Source of the DNA: Verrucomicrobiia bacterium
GTDB taxonomy: Bacteria > Verrucomicrobiota > Verrucomicrobiia > Palsa-1439
Direction: 5' to 3'
Length of the DNA: 64,000 nucleotides
Assembly: GCA_022072455.1 (NCBI GenBank)
Contig: JAJVHY010000020.1
Coordinates: 62,001 to 126,000, forward strand
Shown here piece after piece: positions 46,005 through 55,093 of the stretch. A program made the position numbers and the translations under genes. Numbering within the stretch: the first letter of the stretch is position 1; every line of letters begins with the position of its first letter. The notes under the pieces are model-generated. The model was not told the origin of the DNA. It saw nothing but the letters and a program-made list of their open reading frames with translations, and made no database searches.

Positions 46005-47425
46005 CAAACCCGCTTGCACTCAATCCCGAGGATTGAAGCGAGTTTCTCCAACTTGCTGGCGATGTGGCCGACCCCAATCGCACAGTGATGCGCGGGGCCG
46101 GCATTGGACCAGTTGTTCATAAACTGCGTCGCACTGAGGCTGAACTTGTACCGGCTGTTCGTGTTCCCAATTTGCATGACCGGGCCGGCGACACTTTCGC
46201 CTTCCGCCGTCAACAGCAGCAACTTGCCGTCGCCTCGCTGAACGACCGACAGGAGCGTGACCGGGCCGTGTTTCACGGTCATCTGAATTGAAAGGCCTTT
46301 ACCCGGTTTGCCGTGGTAGACCGGTAACGGCACGAGCTTGACGCGCCCTTCCGCGATGGCAAAATGCGCTGGGCCGTCGTGGCCGAGATAGACGACGTCG
46401 TCCTTGAAATCGGCGAGATAAAATTCCGAGAATGAACCGCCGACGCCGAAGCTGTCCATGATCTTCATCGCCTGGCAGTTTTTCACCTCACACTCACCGG
46501 CGACGGGGATGTGGTGGCCGGTCAGTAAGGTGTTACCGGGAATGACGCTGGTGACGATGTCCTGATACTCGTTGCCCGCCACGCTTTCATAGTAATACGC
46601 CAACGAACCGAGCCGGTGGTTCTGACAAAGCTTGTCCAACGCGACTGACGTGCGGGCCGCGCGTTCGAGTTCGGCCGGCTCACATTCGGGCGCGACGGCG
46701 AACTCGCTCTGGAATTGCCGGAGTTTCGCGGCGACTTGTTGTTTCGTGACGGCCTGCCGGAGGGCGTGGAGTTCGCACATTTCCAGCAACTCGAAATGAC
46801 TGCCAAACGTCGCGGCTTGTTGCGTCATGTCGCTGTAAACATCGAGCATGCCGCAGTAATAGTGGCCGAGAACACCGACCCGGTTCCGCCGCATCACGCC
46901 GGCAACTTTTGCGGCCTCGACCCAGTCGAGAATCTCGCGCCACGCGATTTCGTCCTGCAAGTAGCCGGTCACGAGATGATACGCGATGCCGGCCCGGTTG
47001 AAGACGCAGGCGATTTCGGGGGCGCTGCACGCCTGGCAATGTTCGAGCCAGATACCGGTCATCAGGCCGCGGTCACCAAGCGCGTTGAATTTCTCGTAGT
47101 CGAGTTGCGGCACCGGTTGGAGATTGAGCACAACGACTGGGACGCCGACGTGCTGCACGACCGGCAAGACGGTTGAACTCAGCGCGTATGTCGAGACGTA
47201 GAGGAAAATGAATTCGACTTCTTCGCGGCGAAAGAGCGAGGCGGCTTCGCGGGCTTTTTCCGGTGAGTCCACCAGACCGGCATCCACGAGTTGGACGCCA
47301 CTGGCTTTGATCTTTTTGCCAATTTGCCTCTGATAACCGACCAACCGCTCGCGCAAACCCTTGAACTGCGGCCAGTAGGTGTCGAGTCCGATGCCGAACA
47401 GCCCAATTCTCACGTTCGACTTCAT
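46001..47425 (-). CDS. AraA/FucI-superfamily sugar isomerase
   Basis: 474 aa. An N-terminal Rossmann-like domain (IGLFGIGLDTYWPQF), 'GVLGHYYCGMLDVYSD', then the metal-site regions 'GECEVKNCQAMKIM' and 'HHCAIGVGH', consistent with the Mn-dependent L-arabinose/L-fucose isomerase fold. Exact sugar unknown. The next gene upstream encodes a rhamnose mutarotase, so a 6-deoxy-hexose such as L-rhamnose or L-fucose is likely. No kinase or aldolase is adjacent. Confidence 0.8.
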   Translation of the reverse strand: MKSNVRIGLFGIGLDTYWPQFKGLRERLVGYQRQIGKKIKASGVQLVDAGLVDSPEKAREAASLFRREEVEFIFLYVSTYALSSTVLPVVQHVGVPVVVLNLQPVPQLDYEKFNALGDRGLMTGIWLEHCQACSAPEIACVFNRAGIAYHLVTGYLQDEIAWREILDWVEAAKVAGVMRRNRVGVLGHYYCGMLDVYSDMTQQAATFGSHFELLEMCELHALRQAVTKQQVAAKLRQFQSEFAVAPECEPAELERAARTSVALDKLCQNHRLGSLAYYYESVAGNEYQDIVTSVIPGNTLLTGHHIPVAGECEVKNCQAMKIMDSFGVGGSFSEFYLADFKDDVVYLGHDGPAHFAIAEGRVKLVPLPVYHGKPGKGLSIQMTVKHGPVTLLSVVQRGDGKLLLLTAEGESVAGPVMQIGNTNSRYKFSLSATQFMNNWSNAGPAHHCAIGVGHIASKLEKLASILGIECKRVC

Positions 47426-47429
47426 GGCG

Positions 47430-47744
47430 TCAATCGATGTGGAAGACTTCGTTCAAACCGGCCGCGACCGGGCTGCTGTCCGGATTGCTGGGCATGATGT
47501 CGCCCATGTGTTTCCACCATTTCTGGCAGATCGGCGTTTTGGCGATGGCGTTCCAGCGGGCTTCATCTTCAATTTCGGCATACGCGAAGAGTTGCCGGGT
47601 TTGCGGGTGGAGGAAGATCGAGTAGTTGTGGACGCCGTGGGCTTTGAGCACGGCTTCCAGCTCCGGCCAGATCGGCCGGTGTCGGCGTTCATATTCGATT
47701 TCCTGACCGGGATTGACGGACATGACAAAAGCTTTTCGTATCAT
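47430..47744 (-). CDS. rhaM: L-rhamnose mutarotase
   Basis: 104 aa, full length. '[30 protein letters not shown]' holds the catalytic His/Tyr region, and '[10 protein letters not shown]' closes the family. It interconverts the anomers of L-rhamnose (and some related sugars). Four bases separate it from the isomerase, so the two act together. Confidence 0.93.
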   Translation of the reverse strand: MIRKAFVMSVNPGQEIEYERRHRPIWPELEAVLKAHGVHNYSIFLHPQTRQLFAYAEIEDEARWNAIAKTPICQKWWKHMGDIMPSNPDSSPVAAGLNEVFHID

Positions 47745-47774
47745 GGCGGGAAGCTAACACAGGCGATTTTTAAC

Positions 47775-48563
47775 CTACAAGCCCAACTCTTCCCGCACGA
47801 GTTGCCGGTAAGCGGTCTGGAGGCGGCGCGTAACGCTGCCGGGGCGCCCCCAACTGAGCACAGGCGCGATTTCCAGGAGACTGTTGGTCGCGAAGATTTC
47901 CGCCGCATTGGTCAGAAATTCCGGTCGGAAACTCAGTTCGTACACGCGCAGGCCGGCCTGCCGTGCCAAACCCAGCACCACCGCCCGCGTGATTCCCGGC
48001 AACGGACCGTCGGCCAGCGGCGGCGTGTAGAGTTGCCCCTTTTTGACGACGAACAGATTGCTGGTAGTCAGTTCGACCACCGACCCGTGCGAATTGAGCA
48101 GAATGGCATCGTCGGCACCTTCGCTTTCGGCTTCGCGTTGGGCGAGCAGATACGCCAGGCGGTTCGCCGTCTTGTGCCGCGACAGGAACGGCGGAAGCGT
48201 GACGTTGCTGATAATGACCCGGAGTTCACGCGGCGCAAATTGCCGGGCTTGCACCGTGACCACGATCGAATCCCGCGTCCGGTAAATCCGCGCGACGCCG
48301 TCGGTGACGTTGTTCCACCGGCTGAGCGCCCGGCAAACCGCGCGAAGCTCTTCCGGCGAGAATGGCGACTCGATTTCCAGGAGCCGCAACCCGGCAAACA
48401 AGCGCGCGAAATGGTCGAGTGGTCGAAACAATCGGCCACCGTACAGGCGGAGCGTCTCAAAGCAGCCGTCGCCGTAGAGAAAACCGCGGTCGAAAATCGA
48501 AACGCAGGCTTCGGCCTCGGGGAGAAACTTACCGTTGACGTAGGCGTAATTGATCGAGGGCAT
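47775..48563 (-). CDS. pabC: Aminodeoxychorismate lyase-type class IV aminotransferase
   Basis: 262 aa. 'YVNGKFLPEAEACVSIFDRGFLYGDG' is the class IV start; the PLP lysine is in 'SRHKTANRLAYL', and 'LTTSNLFVVKKG' and 'GITRAVVLGLA' follow. It would release pyruvate from ADC to yield 4-aminobenzoate for folate. A branched-chain or D-amino-acid aminotransferase is possible by sequence but the partner pabB decides. ATG 48563 overlaps pabB by 35 nt. Confidence 0.88.
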   Translation of the reverse strand: MPSINYAYVNGKFLPEAEACVSIFDRGFLYGDGCFETLRLYGGRLFRPLDHFARLFAGLRLLEIESPFSPEELRAVCRALSRWNNVTDGVARIYRTRDSIVVTVQARQFAPRELRVIISNVTLPPFLSRHKTANRLAYLLAQREAESEGADDAILLNSHGSVVELTTSNLFVVKKGQLYTPPLADGPLPGITRAVVLGLARQAGLRVYELSFRPEFLTNAAEIFATNSLLEIAPVLSWGRPGSVTRRLQTAYRQLVREELGL

Positions 48564-49785
48564 TGAAAATTCCCTGCGCTTTCGCGAGCGTCTCGGCGTA
48601 TTCGGCGTCGGCCTCGCTATCGGCGACGATGCCGCCGCCGGCATGGAAGGTCAAGCGTCTTCCTTGTTGCACCACCGTCCGAATCGCGATGTTGAAATCG
48701 GAATGGCCGTCGAATCCAAAATAGCCAATCGCGCCGGTATAAATGCCGCGGGCGTGCGGTTCGAGTTCGTCAATGATCTGCATCGCCCGAATCTTCGGCG
48801 CACCGGTAATCGAGCCGCCCGGAAAACAGGCGCGCACGCAGCCCACATGGCTCACGGCCGAGCGCAACGTCCCGGCGACGGTCGCCACGAGATGATGCAC
48901 GGTCGCGTAGCTTTCGACGCGCACCAGTTCCGGCACGTGGACGCTGCCGTATTCGCAGACCCGGCCGAGGTCGTTGCGTTCGAGGTCGGTGATCATCAGG
49001 AGTTCCGCGTTGTCTTTTGGTGACGCCAACAGTTCGGCCGGATCGGTCGCGCGCGGGCGCGTGCCTTTGATTGGACGCGTGATGACTTGCCGGCCGTCGA
49101 TCTTGAGGAAGCATTCGGGCGATGAGGAAAGGATTTGCGCGTCGCCGATATCGAGGTAGACGCAATACGGGGCCGGGTTGGCGGCGCGCAAGGCGAGATA
49201 GACTTCGGGGGCTGGCGCGCTGACCTCACATTGGAACCGTTGCGAGAGGTTGACTTGGTAGATGTCGCCCGCTGCGATGTATTCCTTGGCGCGAAGAACA
49301 GCGGCGCGGTAGGTGGCTGGGGTGAAGTTCGATTGTCGGGGCCGCCCCCCGTGGCGGTCCTGTGGGTTGACCGGCAAGGGCGGACTGCCGCGGGCGGCAG
49401 CCCCGACGCGAAGTTTGGAGTAAAACCCAAACCACAAATCCGGCAACCCGATGTCATCCCCCGCGCGCGCCGGCAGCTTCTCGATGAAGTTTTTGAGGTC
49501 GTATCCGAAGTAGCCGATGGCGGCACCGTTACCAGACTGTCGCGCGAGTTCGGTCTCGAGAACGGCAAACGGGTTACCGAAAAGCGTCCGTGTGCCGGCG
49601 GAGTTGACGACCTGAATTTGTGAGCCTTTGGCGCGAATGATCTGAAAGGGATCGGACGCAAGAATTGACTTCCCCTCGCCGGTCGCCGTATCCAGCCAGA
49701 CGCAGTTTTGTCGCCGGGCGAGTGCGGCGAACCGGGCGAACGATTCACCATCAGCCGGTGGCTCTTCAACCCACGGACCACTCAC
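48529..49785 (-). CDS. pabB: Aminodeoxychorismate synthase component I, with an inserted palindromic element
   Basis: 418 aa, shorter than E. coli PabB (453). The C-terminal chorismate domain shows 'AGDIYQVNLSQRF', the PIKGT motif with K240 (aminodeoxychorismate type, in contrast to the Ala of anthranilate synthases), 'DLERNDLGRVCEYGSV' and 'GGSITGAPKIRAM'. Start codon is GTG 49785, overlapping the small protein stop by GTGA. Residues ~127-151, between the N-terminal part and the catalytic domain, are encoded by a perfectly folding palindrome. No pabA glutaminase is adjacent. Confidence 0.92.
   Translation of the reverse strand: MSGPWVEEPPADGESFARFAALARRQNCVWLDTATGEGKSILASDPFQIIRAKGSQIQVVNSAGTRTLFGNPFAVLETELARQSGNGAAIGYFGYDLKNFIEKLPARAGDDIGLPDLWFGFYSKLRVGAAARGSPPLPVNPQDRHGGRPRQSNFTPATYRAAVLRAKEYIAAGDIYQVNLSQRFQCEVSAPAPEVYLALRAANPAPYCVYLDIGDAQILSSSPECFLKIDGRQVITRPIKGTRPRATDPAELLASPKDNAELLMITDLERNDLGRVCEYGSVHVPELVRVESYATVHHLVATVAGTLRSAVSHVGCVRACFPGGSITGAPKIRAMQIIDELEPHARGIYTGAIGYFGFDGHSDFNIAIRTVVQQGRRLTFHAGGGIVADSEADAEYAETLAKAQGIFNALDQLRLRQR
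49335..49407. repeat. 73-bp palindromic element inside pabB
   Basis: The outer arms GTCGGGG (49335-49341) and CCCCGAC (49401-49407) enclose CCGCC/GGCGG (49342-49357) and CTGCCGC/GCGGCAG (49385-49400). Same plan as the element at 19788. It encodes a Pro/Gly/Arg-rich linker in PabB. Confidence 0.7.
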
Positions 49786-49970
49786 CGGACAACGGGGGTG
49801 GTTGCGCTGAGTTGCTCGAGGAGTCGCATGACCACTTCACGCTCCTCGCGCAGGCTATCGCGGGTCTTGTAGTCCCGAGCATGATGGATCTCCGTCCCGG
49901 TCTCGCCCCGCGCCGTCTCCAGCAGACGGATCAACAGGTCGCGTTCCCGATCATTGAGTTCGAGCATCAT
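49782..49970 (-). CDS. Small helical protein of unknown function
   Basis: 62 aa, starting at tandem ATG codons (49970 or 49967). All charged amphipathic helix ('LNDRERDLLIRLLETARGETGTE', 'LREEREVVMRLLEQL'), probably a coiled coil or helical hairpin. GTGA overlap with pabB makes it the first gene of pabB-pabC. I recognise no family. Confidence 0.65.
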   Translation of the reverse strand: MMLELNDRERDLLIRLLETARGETGTEIHHARDYKTRDSLREEREVVMRLLEQLSATTPVVR

Positions 49971-50028
49971 GATGAACCTCGTTTCATTCCGCGTTTCACA
50001 TTACACCCGGTTGTGGTTCAATCCAAGC

Positions 50029-50559
50029 GTGAACCCGAACAACGCGATGGGCGGCAGCGCCCGCATGCACGATCCGTCCGAAGCCGAGCACGACCGGATC
50101 CGCCGCCGGTGGATGAACATCGCCTTCGTCGCGCTCGTTGCCGGAAGTGCGTTGCAATCGAGCCTCGTGGAGATGAACCGGTGGGACTGGCTGGAGGTGT
50201 TGTTGCTCGTGGTGGCCGGGGTGCCGCTGGGGTTGGCGGTGAAGGTGTTCGAGCTGCGCTTCAAGCTGGCACGCGAAGAACGCGATCTGCTGCTGGCACA
50301 ATTACCGAAACGACGGCATCTCGAACGGGCAGCGCACGCCGTCCTCGCTGTCGTGGTTTTCGCCACTAGCTGGCACTTACTGCCGTGGGGATTCTGGGGT
50401 GTTTGGCTCTACGACTTCATCACCTACTACCACGACCGGCCCGAACGCCTCCGGCACCTGTACGCAGTCACCAAGACACTCGATGAACTGCGCGATTTCC
50501 CACTGGCATGGCTCTGGGCCGTCCCGGCGGTGATCGGCGCCGTCGCGCGGCGGCTGTAG
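50029..50559 (+). CDS. Small integral membrane protein, unknown
   Basis: About 176 aa with four hydrophobic segments ('IAFVALVAGSALQS', 'WLEVLLLVVAGVPLGLAV', 'VLAVVVFATSWHLLPWGFWGVWLYDF', 'LAWLWAVPAVIGAV') and a charged region between TM2 and TM3. The start is uncertain: GTG 50029, ATG 50047 or ATG 50065 are possible. It converges on the M16 gene with one base between stops. Confidence 0.6.
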   Translation: MNPNNAMGGSARMHDPSEAEHDRIRRRWMNIAFVALVAGSALQSSLVEMNRWDWLEVLLLVVAGVPLGLAVKVFELRFKLAREERDLLLAQLPKRRHLERAAHAVLAVVVFATSWHLLPWGFWGVWLYDFITYYHDRPERLRHLYAVTKTLDELRDFPLAWLWAVPAVIGAVARRL

Positions 50560-50560
50560 C

Positions 50561-51835
50561 TCAGGCGAAGCTCAACAAATCGCTCACGACCCGCTCTTCC
50601 TTGGTCGGCGTGATGACGGCGGCATTGAGCCGTTGATCGCGAAACACCGCGACGGCGACTTCCTGAACCTGGTCCGTGGTGACGGCTTCAATCTTCTGTT
50701 CGATTTCAGCAGGCGTCTGCACCTGCCCGTAGGCCAACAGGTGTTCGCCGCACCACATCATCTGGTTGCTCGTGCTTTCCAACCCGAGTCGCATCTGCCC
50801 GATCGCGTAATCTTTCGCGCGGCGGAGTTCAACAGCCGAGGGGGCCCGCACGGCGAGTTTTTTCAACTCCTGCAAAATCAGCTTGAGCGCCTTCGGCAAC
50901 CGCTTCGCATCCAGTCCCGCCGAAATGAGAAACGCGCCGGTATCGGAGAAATAGCTCGTGGCCGATTGAATCGAGTACGCCAGCCCGTATTTTTCGCGGA
51001 TCGTTTGGAACAGCCGGGAACTCATGTTCTCGCCGAGAATCACGCTCAAGAGTTTGAGCGCGAACCGCCGCGAGTCGTGCCGGGAATAACTGCGCAGCGC
51101 AATCGCGAGGTGCGCTTGCTCCACCGGTTTGGTGAGGAACTTGAGCTGCGGCGCGCGCTGACCGTCGCGGGCCGGCTCATATCGGCCGGGTTTGCCGGCG
51201 CGGGGACCGGGGAAGATTTTTTCGACGCGCGCCACAATGTCCGCATGCTCGCAGTGCCCGGCCACGGCCACAATGGTTTTGCCGGGGGTGTAGTGGTTGG
51301 CCTTGAAGTTGACCACCGTCGCCCGGTCAATCGCATCGAGTGTGGCGGGCGTGCCGGCCAATGCCCGGCCCAGCGGATGATCGGGCCAGAGTGATTCCGT
51401 CAGCAATTCCTGAACGTAATGATCCGGCTGGTCGCGGTACATCAGGAGTTCTTCTTTGATGACCTGCCGTTCTTTGGCGATATCGGTGTTGGCCAGCTTG
51501 GGATGCCGGTACATGTCCGCCAGTACATCGAGCAGGATGGCCATGTGCCGGTCGCTCGCCTTGGCGTAGTAACAGGTGTTCTCCTCGCCGGTAAAGGCGT
51601 TGAGGTAGCCGCCGACGCCTTCGACGGTCTGGCTGATTTGTTTGGCGGTCCGCCGGTGCGTGCCCTTGAAGAGGAGATGTTCGATGAAATGGGAGATGCC
51701 GGTGACGCGCCGGCTTTCGTACCGGCCACCGATCCCAATCCAAATACCCACGGAAACGCTGCCCATTTGTGGCATCGGCGCGGTAATGATGCGCAAGCCG
51801 TTGGGCAGCGTCGTGATCGGATATACGCCGGTCAT
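50561..51835 (-). CDS. M16-family zinc metallopeptidase
   Basis: 424 aa, the size of bacterial processing-peptidase-like M16B proteins. The inverted zinc motif H49-F-I-E52-H53 (HxxEH) and the downstream 'FTGEENTCYYAK' region are intact; the second, non-catalytic half follows. It probably degrades peptides or processes secreted proteins. No signal peptide. ATG 51835 overlaps the LOG gene stop. Confidence 0.92.
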   Translation of the reverse strand: MTGVYPITTLPNGLRIITAPMPQMGSVSVGIWIGIGGRYESRRVTGISHFIEHLLFKGTHRRTAKQISQTVEGVGGYLNAFTGEENTCYYAKASDRHMAILLDVLADMYRHPKLANTDIAKERQVIKEELLMYRDQPDHYVQELLTESLWPDHPLGRALAGTPATLDAIDRATVVNFKANHYTPGKTIVAVAGHCEHADIVARVEKIFPGPRAGKPGRYEPARDGQRAPQLKFLTKPVEQAHLAIALRSYSRHDSRRFALKLLSVILGENMSSRLFQTIREKYGLAYSIQSATSYFSDTGAFLISAGLDAKRLPKALKLILQELKKLAVRAPSAVELRRAKDYAIGQMRLGLESTSNQMMWCGEHLLAYGQVQTPAEIEQKIEAVTTDQVQEVAVAVFRDQRLNAAVITPTKEERVVSDLLSFA

Positions 51836-52521
51836 GCGGCTCCCTGCCGGGCCCGGCGCGCTTGGTCAACACTGACGATGAATTCCACGGCTTCCTCTGG
51901 TTCTTCCACGATGCGGAACAAATCGAGGTCGTGCGCGCCAATCAATTGCGCGTCCCGCAGATGTTTGTTCATCCACTCGAACAACCCGCCCCAATACTCG
52001 CGTCCCACCAGCGCGACCGGGAACTGCGGGATGCGGCCGGTCTGGATCAGAGTGATGGATTCAAAAAGTTCGTCGAGGGTCCCGAACCCGCCCGGAAACA
52101 GGATGAAGCCGCTGGCGTATTTCACGAAACAGACTTTGCGAATGAAAAAGTAGTGGAAGCTCAGGAGCCGGTTTTGGAAGGCGTTGGGTTTTTGCTCGTG
52201 CGGCAACTCGATGTTTAATCCCACGGACTTGCCGCCGGCCTCGAACGCGCCTTTGTTGGCGGCTTCCATGATCCCCGGCCCACCGCCGGTAATGGTCGCA
52301 AAATTATTTTGCGCCAGTAACTGGCCGACGCGAACTGCTTTCAAGTAATAGGGATCGGTCTCGCCGATTCGCGCGCTGCCAAAGACGGTGACAGCCGGGC
52401 CGATCTTGTGCATCTGCTCGAAGCTGTCCACGAACTCCGCCATGATGCGAAATAACCGCCACGGGTCTTGCGTGGTGAAGTCAATGACGTCACGATTGGG
52501 CAAATGGGCGAGGGAATTCAT
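51832..52521 (-). CDS. LOG-family protein (TIGR00730, cytokinin riboside 5'-monophosphate phosphoribohydrolase-like)
   Basis: 229 aa. 'TGGGPGIMEAANKGAFEAGG' and 'PGGFGTLDELFE' (the PGGxGTxxE motif) define the family, often mis-annotated as lysine decarboxylase. Members hydrolyse nucleoside 5'-monophosphates. Coupled to the M16 gene. The pairing with ppnP upstream suggests nucleotide salvage. Confidence 0.93.
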   Translation of the reverse strand: MNSLAHLPNRDVIDFTTQDPWRLFRIMAEFVDSFEQMHKIGPAVTVFGSARIGETDPYYLKAVRVGQLLAQNNFATITGGGPGIMEAANKGAFEAGGKSVGLNIELPHEQKPNAFQNRLLSFHYFFIRKVCFVKYASGFILFPGGFGTLDELFESITLIQTGRIPQFPVALVGREYWGGLFEWMNKHLRDAQLIGAHDLDLFRIVEEPEEAVEFIVSVDQARRARQGAA

Positions 52522-52573
52522 GGCGATGATTATTAGCCCCCCCCGCCGTGCGCGTCAAACTGTGTTCGCGGAA

Positions 52574-52888
52574 TCAGGCCAGAAACGAACAGATGTATTC
52601 GCAGATGCCGGTCTTGACTTCGATGTCGAACCCCGAGTTGGCCGGCACCTGGAACGCCTGCCCGGCGGCGTAGTTCTGCCATTGTGTCGAACCAGCGAGC
52701 TTCACGCGGCACGCGCCGGCGGTGAGTTCCATGCGTTCGGCGGCTTGGGTGCCGAAGTGGAAGGTGCCGGGGTAGATCAAGCCGAGCGTCTTCCTTGCTC
52801 CATCCGGCAGCAGCACGGTGTGGCTGACGACTTTGCCGTCGAAATAAACATTGGCTTTGGCGTGAACGGTGACGTTGGAGAATTGCAT
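52574..52888 (-). CDS. ppnP: Pyrimidine/purine nucleoside phosphorylase PpnP
   Basis: 104 aa, a single-domain cupin of the former DUF1255. '[19 protein letters not shown]', 'GTFHFGT', '[12 protein letters not shown]' and the C-terminal 'YICSF' match. It phosphorolyses nucleosides of broad range. Divergent from the ABC-2 exporter. Confidence 0.9.
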   Translation of the reverse strand: MQFSNVTVHAKANVYFDGKVVSHTVLLPDGARKTLGLIYPGTFHFGTQAAERMELTAGACRVKLAGSTQWQNYAAGQAFQVPANSGFDIEVKTGICEYICSFLA

Positions 52889-52927
52889 GGGATTTTGTTA
52901 ACGCGACCTACCGGCAAAAGCAAGAAC

Positions 52928-52973
52928 TGTAGGCCGGTTCTTCACCGCAGCGGGGTGAAATCGCCGGCACACA
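52928..52973. repeat. Palindromic element between ppnP and the ABC exporter
   Basis: Left half TGTAGGCCGGTTCTTCACC and the reverse complement of the right half (TGTGTGCCGGCGATTTCACC) align with few mismatches, making one long interrupted hairpin with stems GCCGG/CCGGC and TTCACC/GGTGAA. It lies in the divergent promoter region. Confidence 0.55.
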
Positions 52974-53006
52974 GAGTCGCCGCCATGAAACCGGCAAAAT
53001 TATGCT

Positions 53007-53771
53007 ATGGTGCGCGCCATGGCGGAAGCGATTGTCCAAGTCGAACATCTGCGCAAGGAATTCAACGGTACCGTTGCCGTGGCGGACGTGTCATTCCAAG
53101 TCCGACGCGGCGAGATAGTCGGTTTGCTCGGCGCAAACGGCGCCGGCAAAACGACCACCATTCAAGTGCTGCTCGGGTTGACCACGCCGACCAGTGGTTT
53201 GGTGAAAATCTTCGGCATGGACTTCGAGCGGCACCGGATCGCAATCCTGCAACGCAGTAATTTCTGCTCCGCGTACACCGCCCTGCCCGGCAACCTGAAG
53301 GTCTGGGAAAACCTGTTGGTCTTCGCGAAGCTCTATCAAGTGAAAGATCACCGGCGGAAGACGGATGAACTGCTCGAATTGCTGGAGATCACCCCACTGC
53401 GCAAACACATCACCGGGCATCTTTCCTCAGGCGAAAGCACCCGCGTCAATCTGTGTAAGGCGTTGCTCAATGATCCCGAACTGCTGCTGCTCGACGAGCC
53501 AACCGCCAGTCTCGATCCGAACATTGCCGACAAGGTCCGGAAACTCCTGCGGCGCGTCCAGCGCGAGCGCGGCATCACGATGATTTACACCTCGCACAAC
53601 ATGCGTGACGTCGAGGAGGTCTGCGACCGCGTGTTGTTCCTGAACAAGGGACGCGTCGTCGCGGAAGGCACCCCGCGGCAAATCATTGACCAATTTCAGC
53701 AGCAGTCACTGGAGGATGTCTTCATCCAAGTCGCTCGGAGTGGCGATTTGTTGGCGGAGGAAGGGAAATGA
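53007..53771 (+). CDS. ABC-2 type transporter ATPase
   Basis: 254 aa. Walker A GANGAGKTT, Walker B LLLLDEPTASLD and the switch His in 'YTSHNM' are intact. The signature is LSSGES rather than LSGGQ, a variation found in some ABC-2 exporters. ATG 53007 or 53019; neither has a clear Shine-Dalgarno. Overlaps the permease by ATGA. Confidence 0.9.
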   Translation: MVRAMAEAIVQVEHLRKEFNGTVAVADVSFQVRRGEIVGLLGANGAGKTTTIQVLLGLTTPTSGLVKIFGMDFERHRIAILQRSNFCSAYTALPGNLKVWENLLVFAKLYQVKDHRRKTDELLELLEITPLRKHITGHLSSGESTRVNLCKALLNDPELLLLDEPTASLDPNIADKVRKLLRRVQRERGITMIYTSHNMRDVEEVCDRVLFLNKGRVVAEGTPRQIIDQFQQQSLEDVFIQVARSGDLLAEEGK

Positions 53772-54562
53772 ACTTCCAGCGCGTCGCCGCCCTCGTCTTG
53801 CGCTACACGTTTCTCTACACGCGCAGTCTGCCGCGGGTCTTTGAAATCTTCTTCTGGCCGGTCATGGAGCTGCTCGTCTGGGGAATGTTGACGCAATACC
53901 TCGAATCCGGGCCTTACAAGCTGCCGGGGTTCATTCGGTTTCTGCTGGGGGCGATGATCTTCTGGGACATCCTCTACCGGGCACAACAAGGCACCACGAT
54001 CGCCTTCCTCGAAGACATCTGGGCGCGCAACCTCATGAACATCTTCGTCGCCCCGGTGCGCGTCAGCGAATTCATCCTCGCCACGTATTGTGTCGGCTTC
54101 GTGAAAATCCTCGTCACCGTGGCGGTGTTGGGGGTGCTCGCGAGCGTGTTCTACGAGTTCAATCTGCTGGCGATGGGCTGGCCCTTGATACCGTTGTTTG
54201 CGAATCTGCTCGTGATGGGCTGGGCCGTCGCCATGGTGACCACGGCCATGATCATGCGCTGGGGGCAAGCCTCCGAAGCGCTCGCCTGGGGCATCCCCTT
54301 CCTCATCCAACCGTTCTGCGCCGCGTTTTATCCATTGGACAGCATGCCGGCCTGGATTCAACCCATCGCGCTCGCCATCCCGGCCACGCACGTCTTTGAA
54401 GGCATGCGCGCCGTCCTGGCCGGCCACGGACTTTCCTGGTCGCGGGTCCTCTGGGCCGCCGGCCTCAACGCTCTCTACCTCATCGCTGCCGGTCTGTTCT
54501 TCCGGTTCATGTACGGACGCGCCCGCGAAAAAGGGCTGCTCGCCAAACTCGGCACGCAGTGA
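53768..54562 (+). CDS. ABC-2 type transporter permease
   Basis: 264 aa with six hydrophobic segments and the 'FYPLDSMPAWIQPIALAIPATHVFEGMRA' C-terminal motif of ABC-2 permeases that export polysaccharide, lipid or drug. No glycan genes adjoin it here. Converges on gtrA-like with three bases between stops. Confidence 0.9.
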   Translation: MNFQRVAALVLRYTFLYTRSLPRVFEIFFWPVMELLVWGMLTQYLESGPYKLPGFIRFLLGAMIFWDILYRAQQGTTIAFLEDIWARNLMNIFVAPVRVSEFILATYCVGFVKILVTVAVLGVLASVFYEFNLLAMGWPLIPLFANLLVMGWAVAMVTTAMIMRWGQASEALAWGIPFLIQPFCAAFYPLDSMPAWIQPIALAIPATHVFEGMRAVLAGHGLSWSRVLWAAGLNALYLIAAGLFFRFMYGRAREKGLLAKLGTQ

Positions 54563-54565
54563 TTC

Positions 54566-55093
54566 TCACCCTTTAAAGATGACGTACTTCCGCATCACGA
54601 AATTGATCAGCAATGCCGTGAGGATATTCGCGCCGAACGCGACCGTAGTCTGCAGCCCGAATTGTTTGATCAACCACCCCATCAACGCCGTCCCGATGAC
54701 GAAGCTCACGCCCGACACCAGATAAAACAAGCCGATCTCCATCAACCAATGATGCCGCCCCGCCTTGAACACCCACCAGATGTTCAGCAGATACGCCACC
54801 AAGTTCGCGAAGACAAACGCCACTGAGTTATCAATCATCGAATTGCGCGCGCGGATGCTGTCACTGACCGGCACCACCGTCAGCCCCAGGCGGCGCACGA
54901 CCGGATCATCGGGCGAGAGCGCCGGCATCAACCACAGCGCGCACGCATAGAACAACACGATGCTGACCGCCGTAGCGATTCCGCCACAGATCGCGTATTT
55001 GATGAACTGCACGAACGGCGAGTGCTCGCGGCCGGTGAATTGTTTGAGAAGGTCACGCACGGTTGAGGCGGGAGAATAGTCAGACCGGCGCAA
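54566..55093 (-). CDS. GtrA-family small membrane protein
   Basis: 175 aa with four TM segments: 'KYAICGGIATAVSIVLFYACALWL', 'VAFVFANLVAYLLNIWWVF', 'LFYLVSGVSFVIGTALMGWL', and 'ILTALLINFVMRKYVIF'. GtrA proteins help flip or use polyprenol-phosphate sugars, which would fit the glycan cassette elsewhere in the window. A ~35-residue loop between TM1 and TM2 is longer than usual. Start is uncertain (TTG 55093 or GTG 55060). Confidence 0.82.
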   Translation of the reverse strand: MRRSDYSPASTVRDLLKQFTGREHSPFVQFIKYAICGGIATAVSIVLFYACALWLMPALSPDDPVVRRLGLTVVPVSDSIRARNSMIDNSVAFVFANLVAYLLNIWWVFKAGRHHWLMEIGLFYLVSGVSFVIGTALMGWLIKQFGLQTTVAFGANILTALLINFVMRKYVIFKG

